This document shows positions 34,497 through 40,921 of a stretch of 45,063 nucleotides of DNA, piece after piece. Location: assembly GCA_019695185.1 (NCBI GenBank), contig JAIBAN010000067.1:1-45063 (forward strand). Direction: 5' to 3'. The notes beneath the pieces are model-generated. The model was not told where the DNA came from, did not search any database, and saw only the letters and a list, made by a program, of their open reading frames with translations. The stretch's first letter is position 1. Each line of letters starts with the position of its first letter. Source of the DNA: Blastocatellia bacterium (GTDB lineage Bacteria > Acidobacteriota > Blastocatellia > Chloracidobacteriales > Chloracidobacteriaceae). Position numbers and translations under genes: made by a program.

Positions 34497-35072
34497 ATGT
34501 CACACACAAAAGGATTTACCCTCTGGTTTACCGGTCTCTCCGGTGCCGGGAAAACAACACTTACAACCGCCCTGCTTCCGGAACTGGCCAAACACGGCAT
34601 CCGGGTCGAGGTCCTCGATGGAGACGAAGTTCGCACCCACCTTTCCAAAGGGCTCGGATTTTCCAAAGAAGACCGTGACACCAACATCCGCCGCATCGGT
34701 TTTGTAGCCCGCCTGCTTGCCCGCAACGGCGTCAATGTGATTACGGCAGCCATTTCACCCTACCGGGAAATCCGGGATGAAGTGCGTGCCTCCATCGAAG
34801 CCGACGGCGGGGAGTTTATCGAAGTCTATGCCAAATGTTCGCTGGAAGCCCTGACGGAACGCGATGTCAAAGGGCTCTACAAAAAGGCTTTGGCCGGTGA
34901 AATCAAATCATTTACCGGTGTTTCGGACCCCTACGAAGCCCCGCTGTCGCCGGATGTGGTGGTTGAAACCGACCGCGAAACCGTAGCTGAGAGCGCAGCC
35001 AAAATCCTGGCCGAACTGGAACGCCGCAATCTGCTGGCGACGATTACCCGAAAGGCGGCCTCCATTTTTTAG
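34497..35072 (+). CDS. cysC: Adenylyl-sulfate kinase
   Basis: A 191-residue kinase that phosphorylates APS to PAPS. P-loop [11 protein letters not shown] at about residues 14-24, then [19 protein letters not shown] (substrate strand), [16 protein letters not shown], and [17 protein letters not shown] followed by [11 protein letters not shown], all standard for CysC. The start at 34497 has AAAGGAAAG seven bases upstream. It is complete; no ATP sulfurylase domain is fused to it. Fourth gene of the operon. Confidence 0.96.
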   Translation: MSHTKGFTLWFTGLSGAGKTTLTTALLPELAKHGIRVEVLDGDEVRTHLSKGLGFSKEDRDTNIRRIGFVARLLARNGVNVITAAISPYREIRDEVRASIEADGGEFIEVYAKCSLEALTERDVKGLYKKALAGEIKSFTGVSDPYEAPLSPDVVVETDRETVAESAAKILAELERRNLLATITRKAASIF

Positions 35073-35233
35073 TCTTGGGGGTCTTGGGAGTCTTGAGAGC
35101 CTTGGGAGTCAAGAAAAACAGAGACCGAAAGTCAGGAGTCTGAAGTCAGGAATAACAATCCGTCTTTGACTCCCAAGACTCTCAAGACTCCCAAGACTCC
35201 CAAGACTCCCAAGACCCCCAAGCCCCCCGAGAC
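35073..35233. repeat. Inverted arrays of a 9-base unit between cysC and tauE-like gene
   Basis: Starting at the base after the cysC stop: TCTTGGGGG, TCTTGGGAG, TCTTGAGAG, CCTTGGGAG, TCAAG (35073-35113). The opposite arm at about 35167-35233, read on the minus strand, gives TCTCGGGGG, GCTTGGGGG, three TCTTGGGAG, TCTTGAGAG, TCTTGGGAG, TCAAAG. The variant order is mirrored. The unit length of nine differs from the heptamers elsewhere. Confidence 0.92.
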
Positions 35234-35240
35234 TTTTTTT

Positions 35241-35990
35241 ATGGATAAACACATTTTGCTCTTTATCGCAGCCGGATTCATCGCCCAAATCATTGACGGG
35301 GCGTTGGGAATGGCCTACGGCGTAACCACCACGACGCTGCTGCTCAGTTTTGGGATTCCTCCGGCGGCAGTCAGCGCCGGCGTTCATACCTCCGAAATTT
35401 TAACCAGCGGGGTTTCCGGGATTTCCCATCTTCGGTTTGGCAATGTGGACCGCGAACTTTTCAAAAAGCTGCTGATTCCGGGAGCCATTGGCGGCATTCT
35501 CGGAGCCTACATCCTGACTTCGGTGCGGGGGGAACTCATCAAACCTTTTGTGGCCGTGTATTTGCTCCTCCTGGGGCTTTCGATACTCTCAAAAGCCATT
35601 CGCTCCACCAGCAACTCGAAACCGGTCACCCGCATTTTTCCTTTGGCTGTGATTGGCGGTTTTTGTGACTCGGTGGGAGGCGGAGGTTGGGGGCCGATTG
35701 TCACTTCGACCCTGGTTGCCGGGGGAAATTCTCCGCGTTATACCATCGGTTCGGTCAATCTGGCGGAATTTTTTGTCAGTCTGGTGCAGGCCGGAACCTT
35801 CATCGTCCTGATTGGAATGCTGCAATGGCAAACCACCGGGCGCATTATCATCGGATTGGTGATTGGGGGTGTCATTGCCGCTCCCTTCGCAGCGTTCATT
35901 TGCCAGCATATTCCCCGCCGAACCCTTATGTTTGCGGTTGCCCTCCTGATTATCGTCCTCAGCGTGCGGACCATCTGTTTGGCGTTCTGA
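35241..35990 (+). CDS. TauE/SafE (TSUP) family sulfite/sulfate transporter
   Basis: A 249-residue inner-membrane protein with about seven to eight hydrophobic segments. Two family repeats are visible: IIDGALGMAYGVTTTTLLL in the first half and GGFCDSVGGGGWGPIVTSTL in the second. TSUP proteins move sulfite, sulfate or organosulfonates; in this operon it may export excess sulfite or import sulfate (inference). The start at 35241 (MDKHILLF) is chosen; a TTG at 35166 would translate the 9-base array as a Thr-Pro-Lys repeat. Last gene of the sulfate operon. Confidence 0.9.
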   Translation: MDKHILLFIAAGFIAQIIDGALGMAYGVTTTTLLLSFGIPPAAVSAGVHTSEILTSGVSGISHLRFGNVDRELFKKLLIPGAIGGILGAYILTSVRGELIKPFVAVYLLLLGLSILSKAIRSTSNSKPVTRIFPLAVIGGFCDSVGGGGWGPIVTSTLVAGGNSPRYTIGSVNLAEFFVSLVQAGTFIVLIGMLQWQTTGRIIIGLVIGGVIAAPFAAFICQHIPRRTLMFAVALLIIVLSVRTICLAF

Positions 35991-36007
35991 AATCATTTTC
36001 GAATAAA

Positions 36008-36037
36008 ATATTCGAAAATATTCGAAAATATTCGAAA
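36008..36037. repeat. Three tandem ATATTCGAAA units in A/T-rich leader
   Basis: Three perfect 10-base units, each with the palindrome TTCGAA, so one site per helical turn. They lie about 100 bases before the first coiled-coil gene, in an A/T-rich gap (35991-36138) that also has TATATA at about 36056-36061, a possible -10 box. This could be a regulator-binding array for the coiled-coil/ligase gene group. Confidence 0.6.
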
Positions 36038-36138
36038 CCTTTCGATTCAAATTTTGTATATAGGCACATCGCACGGCCACCTGGAAACATTCGGTTCGTG
36101 GCCGTAACATCCTCATTTTGAATGAGAAAGGACCTTCG

Positions 36139-37131
36139 ATGATGCCGCAGAACCCACTCGAAAACCGCAATCAGATTGTGAAAGCCTTTTCACAACTGGT
36201 CGAAGCCCGCCGCACGCAGGGGGCCAACATTGCCACCAAAGAAGAACTGGCCCAACGCCAAAAGGACCAGGAAATCATCCAAACCGCCGCCGGATACACC
36301 GTCGAAACCATCGTCAAAGGGCTGGCTGACCTCCAGCTCGATTTCGGCTCCACCTTTGACGAATTGGCTACCAAACTCACCACCGAATCGGAAAAACTGG
36401 AACAGCTTCGCCGCGCCATTGCCGTTGAACGGCAAAATGAAATTGAACTCCGCAACATTCATACGGCTGCGGATGCGCTGGACATTCTCAAACAGGAACA
36501 TCAGGAACGCCTTAAAAATCTGGAAACCGACGCGCAAAACCGCCGCGACCAACTGGAACGCGAAGCCGTTGAACGCCGTGCCCAATGGCAAAAAGAACAG
36601 ACCGAATTTGAAACCGCCGACCAACAGTATTCTGACAATTTGAAAAAAGAACGGGAACTTTCCGAAGAGGAATTCAACTACGAACTTGAGCACCGCCGCC
36701 AAGCCGAATTGGATGCGTTTGTGGAACGTAAACGCAAAACCGAACGGGAAAACGAGGAACTTGGCAAGAAAAAGGAAAAAGCCTGGGCCGAACGGGAACG
36801 CCTGCTGGCTGAACGGCAGCCAAAACTTGAAGAATACAAACAGAAACTTGAATCCATCCCCACCGAACTCGAAGCGGCCATTAAAAAAGCCCGCGAGGAC
36901 GCCATCAAAGAAACCTACGACGCTGAAAAATTCAAAGCCTCCCTGCTCGAAAAGGAAACGGCTGGGGCTGAAAAGCTCTATGAAGTCCGGGTCCAGTCGC
37001 TGGAATCCACCATCGAACGCAACAATGCCCACATTGCCGAACTGACCGCCGAATTACAGATTGTGATGAAACAGGCGCAGGAACTGGCCATGAAGGCTGT
37101 GCAAGGAACTTCCAAAGCCGTAGCTGGCTAG
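36139..37131 (+). CDS. Long coiled-coil protein (paralogue 1)
   Basis: A 330-residue, highly charged protein, predicted almost wholly helical. Residues about 60-115 hold a less charged segment, GLADLQLDFGSTFDELATKL and ESEKLEQLRRAI, that recurs in the next gene. Residues 115-300 are a continuous heptad-like coiled coil rich in Glu, Lys, Arg and Gln. The C-terminus ends SLESTIERNNAHIAEL, then a short tail. No enzyme motif or membrane segment. The start at 36139 has AAAGGA six bases upstream; a TTG at 36118 is rejected. A scaffold or filament role is inferred. It heads a co-directional group with its paralogue, the WGR-ligase and DUF1877. Confidence 0.85.
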   Translation: MMPQNPLENRNQIVKAFSQLVEARRTQGANIATKEELAQRQKDQEIIQTAAGYTVETIVKGLADLQLDFGSTFDELATKLTTESEKLEQLRRAIAVERQNEIELRNIHTAADALDILKQEHQERLKNLETDAQNRRDQLEREAVERRAQWQKEQTEFETADQQYSDNLKKERELSEEEFNYELEHRRQAELDAFVERKRKTERENEELGKKKEKAWAERERLLAERQPKLEEYKQKLESIPTELEAAIKKAREDAIKETYDAEKFKASLLEKETAGAEKLYEVRVQSLESTIERNNAHIAELTAELQIVMKQAQELAMKAVQGTSKAVAG

Positions 37132-37273
37132 GGTTTCGGGTTCAGGGTTCAGGGTTCAGGGTTTTGAAAAAACAGAGGATTTTCTGACCAAATCCTCATT
37201 TTTCTAAACCACTCAACCAAATTTTATTGAATTTCGAACCCTGGACCCTGAACCCTGAACCCTGAACCCGAAA
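37132..37273. repeat. Perfect inverted TTCAGGG arrays between the coiled-coil genes
   Basis: Left arm after the TAG stop: TTTCGGG (37134-37140) and three TTCAGGG units to 37161. Right arm: CCCTGGA, three CCCTGAA units and CCCGAAA (37239-37273). The outermost variant TTTCGGG is mirrored exactly, so arms of 28-29 bases pair perfectly. An intrinsic terminator lies between them. The right arm ends 10 bases before the next start, leaving AGAGGTG as ribosome-binding site. Confidence 0.94.
37175..37205 (+). terminator. Intrinsic terminator nested between inverted arrays
   Basis: GAGGATTT (37175-37182) pairs with AAATCCTC (37190-37197) across a seven-base loop, followed by ATTTTTCT. It would end or attenuate transcription between the two coiled-coil genes. 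Confidence 0.75.
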
Positions 37274-37283
37274 GAGGTGACGT

Positions 37284-38384
37284 ATGCCCATTAAAGAACC
37301 AAATGCGAAAAGTACCAAAAATGAAATTCTTGAGGCCTTTGAGCAGGTAGCCAAGGAAAACCAGAAAATCAAATCCGAGGTGGAAGCACTGCGGAAGGAA
37401 AAACGCGCCCTTGAAGCCGCCGTCCCAGCCAAAATCGAACCACCAGCCCCACAGGGAGGAGCCAAACCCGTTATGCCAGCCCCATCCACCACCGCCACGA
37501 TTGAACAAGTTATTACCAACATCGAAACCCTTCAGGCTGGTTTTGGCACCGCGCTTTCCGGATTGTCCGGCAAACTGATTGACGAGGCTTCCCAACTTGA
37601 GGAACTTCGGGAAAAAACCAACAATGAGCGCACCCAACTGGCGGAACTTTATGGAATTCAGCTCAGTGACACGACCCTGGCGGACCTGGTGACGGAACAT
37701 TCCCAAAAAGCCACCGATTTCGAAGAGGAACTGAAGGCCAAACGCGCCGCCATCGAGGCCGATTTGACCGCCCGGCAGCAGGGTTGGAAAAAAGAACTGG
37801 AAGAACACACGACCAGCGTAACCGAACGCAACAACCAAAGCCGCAAGAACCGGGCCCGCGACATTGCCGAATACCGTTACCGGCTGGAACAGGAACGAGC
37901 CCTCGAAAAAGAAACCTACGAATTGCAAAAGCAGCAACGGGAGCAGGAACTCCTCGAACAACGCGAAGCCGTCACCGCCACCTGGACCAAGCGCGAGGAA
38001 ACCATCGCCGAGCAGGAAAAACAGTTTGAAGAAGCCAAGGCCAAAGTTGAGGGCTTCCCCAAGGAACTTGAAGCCGCCGTCAAAAAAGCCCGTGAGGAAG
38101 GGGCCGGAATCGCCCGTGCCCAGGCCAAAAACACGGCTGATTTGCTGGCCAAAGAAGTTGAAGGCCGGAAACGGCTGGCGGAACTCCGGATTGAGTCGCT
38201 CGAATCCACCATCGGCAAACAAACCGGGCAAATCGAACGCCTTGCGGCCCAACTCGCCGGAGCCATGAAGCAGGTCCAGGATTTGGCCGTGAAAGCCATC
38301 GAAGGCGCATCGAACGAAAGCTCCTTCCAGGCCATCCGCGAAATTGCCATCGAACAGGCCAAAACGCAGAACAAGAACAAATAA
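37284..38384 (+). CDS. Long coiled-coil protein (paralogue 2)
   Basis: A 366-residue paralogue of the preceding protein. It starts with a short helix (ILEAFEQVAKENQKIKSEVE), a Pro/Ala-rich linker (about 46-70), then the shared segment (VITNIETLQAGFGTALSGL, EASQLEELREKT), a long coiled coil (about 125-330) and the shared SLESTIGKQTGQIERL near residue 310. The tail extends about 30 residues beyond the paralogue. No enzymatic motif. AGAGGTG upstream supports the start at 37284. The two proteins may form a heteromeric coiled coil (inference from shared segments and adjacency). Confidence 0.85.
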   Translation: MPIKEPNAKSTKNEILEAFEQVAKENQKIKSEVEALRKEKRALEAAVPAKIEPPAPQGGAKPVMPAPSTTATIEQVITNIETLQAGFGTALSGLSGKLIDEASQLEELREKTNNERTQLAELYGIQLSDTTLADLVTEHSQKATDFEEELKAKRAAIEADLTARQQGWKKELEEHTTSVTERNNQSRKNRARDIAEYRYRLEQERALEKETYELQKQQREQELLEQREAVTATWTKREETIAEQEKQFEEAKAKVEGFPKELEAAVKKAREEGAGIARAQAKNTADLLAKEVEGRKRLAELRIESLESTIGKQTGQIERLAAQLAGAMKQVQDLAVKAIEGASNESSFQAIREIAIEQAKTQNKNK

Positions 38385-38387
38385 GCA

Positions 38388-38508
38388 GGACTGAGGACTG
38401 AGGACTGAGGACTGAGTTTTTTATTTCAGATTTCGTAGCTTGGCAGCTTTTACCACCACAGGAGAAAATATACTCAGTCCTCAGTCCTCAGTCCTCAGTC
38501 CTCAGTCC
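38388..38508. repeat. Inverted GGACTGA arrays between coiled-coil gene 2 and the WGR-ligase gene
   Basis: Four perfect GGACTGA units (38388-38415) begin three bases after the stop codon. Five perfect TCAGTCC units (38474-38508) end 17 bases before the next start, just upstream of TTCTGGAGG. About 58 unique bases separate the arms. Confidence 0.94.
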
Positions 38509-38525
38509 TTCTTCTGGAGGTTCCC

Positions 38526-39614
38526 ATGCAAAATCTACACTCCACCCTTTATTTGAAAAACGGAAGTTCGGACAAAGTCTATCAGGTTGCACTCAAACAG
38601 GCAGAGGCAGGGTTTCTGGTTGAGTTTGCTTTTGGCCGTCGGGGCACAACGCTCAAAACCGGGACCAAAACCCAACAGCCGGTTCCCTATGAAGAAGCCA
38701 AACACCTCTATGACCAGCTTTTGAAGGAAAAAACCGGAAAGGGCTACAGTACTGGCGAAGATGGAATTCCCTATGTTCGCACTGAACACGAAGGGCGGAT
38801 TTCCGGCGTTCAGTGCCAATTGTTAAACCCAATTGATGAAAGTGAACTGGAAACCTTTCTGGACAGTTCGGAATGGTGCTTTCAGGAAAAATTTGATGGA
38901 AAACGGTTGCTCATCCGCCGCACGGCAACCGGAGCAATCGAAGGCATCAACCGCAAGGGCTTGATTGTCGGGCTGCCTGCTTCGGTAGCTACCGCTCTCG
39001 CGGGAATCACAACCAGCTTCATTTTGGATGGCGAGTCGGTGGGGGATACCTTCTTTGTTTTTGATATTCTCCATTATGCCGATGAAGACCTGCGGGAACA
39101 GCCCTACGCAGTTCGACTGGAAGCGCTTCAACGTCTGGCAGTCCATTTGAATGAAACCGGAGTGGAAATCGTTCCCACGGCCCTTTCCCACAGCGAAAAA
39201 ACCGGATTGTTGGCCCGGCTCAAAGCCGGTGGGAAAGAGGGGCTGGTCGTCAAACGGTTGCAAGCCCGCTATGCCGGCGGGCGTCCGGCTTCGGGTGGCG
39301 ACCAGCTTAAATTCAAATTCACAGAAACAGTTTCGGCCCTGGTGATTGGAATCAACCACCGGCGAAGTGTCAGTTTGGGACTTTTTAATGAAAACGGTAT
39401 TTTGGTCGAGGCCGGAAATGTGACCATATTGCCTAATTTTTCCATCCCGGACATCAACCAAGTGGTGGAAGTTCGTTACCTCTATGCCCAGCAGCCATCG
39501 GGCAAACTGTATCAACCGGTTTATCTGGGGGAACGGACTGACATTGACCCCGAAGCATGCCGGGTTTCACAACTGAAATATAAAACCCCACTCGATGAAG
39601 ACGATAACGGATAA
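38526..39614 (+). CDS. WGR domain - ATP-dependent DNA ligase fusion
   Basis: A 362-residue protein. Residues about 1-80 form a WGR-like domain (LYLKNGSSDKVYQVAL, FAFGRRGT). Residues about 95-265 are the adenylation domain of an ATP-dependent DNA ligase: motif I EKFDGKR with the adenylated Lys122, motif III ILDGES with FVFDIL, motif IV EGLVVKR (238-244), motif V LKFKF. The rest (about 268-362) is an OB-like C-domain (ALVIGINHRRSVSLGLF). It should join nicks or bound ends; WGR domains occur in PARP proteins and bind DNA ends. The start at 38526 has GGAGG six bases before it. Downstream DUF1877 follows at 12 bases. Confidence 0.92.
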   Translation: MQNLHSTLYLKNGSSDKVYQVALKQAEAGFLVEFAFGRRGTTLKTGTKTQQPVPYEEAKHLYDQLLKEKTGKGYSTGEDGIPYVRTEHEGRISGVQCQLLNPIDESELETFLDSSEWCFQEKFDGKRLLIRRTATGAIEGINRKGLIVGLPASVATALAGITTSFILDGESVGDTFFVFDILHYADEDLREQPYAVRLEALQRLAVHLNETGVEIVPTALSHSEKTGLLARLKAGGKEGLVVKRLQARYAGGRPASGGDQLKFKFTETVSALVIGINHRRSVSLGLFNENGILVEAGNVTILPNFSIPDINQVVEVRYLYAQQPSGKLYQPVYLGERTDIDPEACRVSQLKYKTPLDEDDNG

Positions 39615-39626
39615 AGGAACACGCTT

Positions 39627-40109
39627 ATGTCAATGATTGGAAATTTTGTTCGCGTTCCGCAGCCGACCCTGACAGGTCTTTTCAAACACCCTGAGGAAAT
39701 CACCAATGTGATTTACGACGACGGATTATTTCCCCACCTTGATATTGATAAAGCCTGGCATGGAATTCACTTTTTACTGACCGGTTCCCAATGGGAAGGA
39801 CCGGAACCACTCTGCAACGTGGTGCTGGGTGGCCGGTCAATTGGCGAAGTTGAAGTGGGTTATGGCCCGGCCCGGGGCCTGACGGTTGATGAAGTCCAGG
39901 CCGTTTCAAAAGCCTTGCAGGCAATCCCCAAAGAGGATTTTGCCCAACGGTTCCAGCCTGCGGACCTGACAGCCAATGACATTTATCCCGGCATCTGGGA
40001 TGAAGGTGCGGAAGCGCTTGATTATTTGGTGGAAAACTATGTGCAGCTTAGAAAATTCTTTCAAACGGCGGCCAAAAAGAATGAAGCAGTGATTGTGTAC
40101 ATTTCTTAA
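39627..40109 (+). CDS. DUF1877 family protein
   Basis: A 160-residue cytoplasmic protein like E. coli YfbM. It begins MSMIGNFVRVP and has DIDKAWHGIHFLLTG and GYGPARGLTVDEVQAVSKAL, the family landmarks; a late IYPGIWDEGAEALDYLVENY follows. Function unknown; members often occur near toxin-immunity or stress genes. AAAGGAA upstream supports the start; only 12 bases separate it from the ligase gene, so they share a transcript. Confidence 0.88.
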   Translation: MSMIGNFVRVPQPTLTGLFKHPEEITNVIYDDGLFPHLDIDKAWHGIHFLLTGSQWEGPEPLCNVVLGGRSIGEVEVGYGPARGLTVDEVQAVSKALQAIPKEDFAQRFQPADLTANDIYPGIWDEGAEALDYLVENYVQLRKFFQTAAKKNEAVIVYIS

Positions 40110-40111
40110 TG

Positions 40112-40149
40112 GAAAGGAGGGTTCCGTCAAGGAATCGCACCCTCCTTCC
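40112..40149. terminator. Stem-loop between convergent genes
   Basis: AAGGAGGGT (40114-40122) pairs with ACCCTCCTT (40139-40147), extended by GG/CC beyond a one-base bulge. It lies between the ends of the DUF1877 gene and the CPBP protease gene. Only short T-runs follow on either strand, so efficiency as terminator is uncertain. Confidence 0.6.
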
Positions 40150-40153
40150 AACT

Positions 40154-40891
40154 TCACCAAAGAAAGGAAAAAATCAGAAAGTTCATGGTGAGATTAAAAG
40201 CTGCGTGGGAGATTATGGCCGGAGCCAGTGAGTTGCTCTTCTTTTTGACCGTGGCAAACAAGAAGGCGGTTCCAAACATCAAGCAAACCCACAAAAAACC
40301 GGAGAGGGGTTGGAAAACCAACCCCCTGGCACTTCGTGACAGTCCGTGATGACAAAGATGGACCACCCCAAAGAAGCCGCATTCCACCACGGTACTGGGC
40401 AAAACTGAAAATCTCTCTTCCAACGCCTGTTGAAACAAGCCTCTGAAAAACAGTTCCTCCCCCAGAGGACTGAAAAACAGGGCTGGGAGCGTAAAAACCA
40501 GATGGAGTTGGACCGAAGTAAAACCGGTGGTATCAAGCGTCTGGCGATAATTATTGGCAATGCTGACAAACCAATTGTCAGAACTTTTCCCAAACAACAC
40601 CCAGCCAATGACAAAACAGCCAAACGCGCTTCCAATCCCCAACATCAATCCGGAAACGTAAGTTGCTCTGGAGACAGGCCATGCCAAACCAATCTGGTGC
40701 CGGCCTGCTCCAGTCAGAAAAACCCACGGTAACGCCATCATGACAATGAAACCAACGGGCAGAAGCCATCGAAGGTGTGATGGTCCCAACATCCCGCCAA
40801 TCCGAAATCCGGCCAGCAGGCATGCCAGAACACATCCCCATAGCCAAAATTTCCCAGGAAGTCCTTTCCAGATTGGCCTCAATTTCAGCAT
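40154..40891 (-). CDS. CPBP-family intramembrane metalloprotease
   Basis: A 245-residue membrane protein with six to eight hydrophobic segments. The three CPBP (CAAX protease and bacteriocin-processing) motifs are present: GEELFFRGLFQ (E-E-x-x-x-R), FFGVVHLCHH (F-x-x-x-H) and SHAAFNLTMN (H-x-x-x-N). It should cleave peptide bonds within or near the membrane. Start: ATG at 40891 (MLKLRPIWK); a GTG at 40921, directly after the kinase stop codon, would add ten residues and is possible. Third gene of the CDC48-kinase-protease operon. Confidence 0.9.
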   Translation of the reverse strand: MLKLRPIWKGLPGKFWLWGCVLACLLAGFRIGGMLGPSHLRWLLPVGFIVMMALPWVFLTGAGRHQIGLAWPVSRATYVSGLMLGIGSAFGCFVIGWVLFGKSSDNWFVSIANNYRQTLDTTGFTSVQLHLVFTLPALFFSPLGEELFFRGLFQQALEERFSVLPSTVVECGFFGVVHLCHHGLSRSARGLVFQPLSGFLWVCLMFGTAFLFATVKKKSNSLAPAIISHAAFNLTMNFLIFSFLW

Positions 40892-40921
40892 TGCAATATT
40901 TTTACCGCCTCCGGCGCACAC

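Noticed and set aside
35166..35240. N-terminal extension of the TauE-like gene with a Thr-Pro-Lys repeat
   Set aside because: The reading comes from translating the 9-base array from a TTG; the membrane protein proper begins at the ATG at 35241.
37224..38252. Long Phe/Gly-rich open frame on the minus strand over coiled-coil gene 2 (and a similar one at 36190-37032)
   Set aside because: It is the shadow of Glu/Lys codon-rich coiled-coil genes; composition is biased and no start site is seen.
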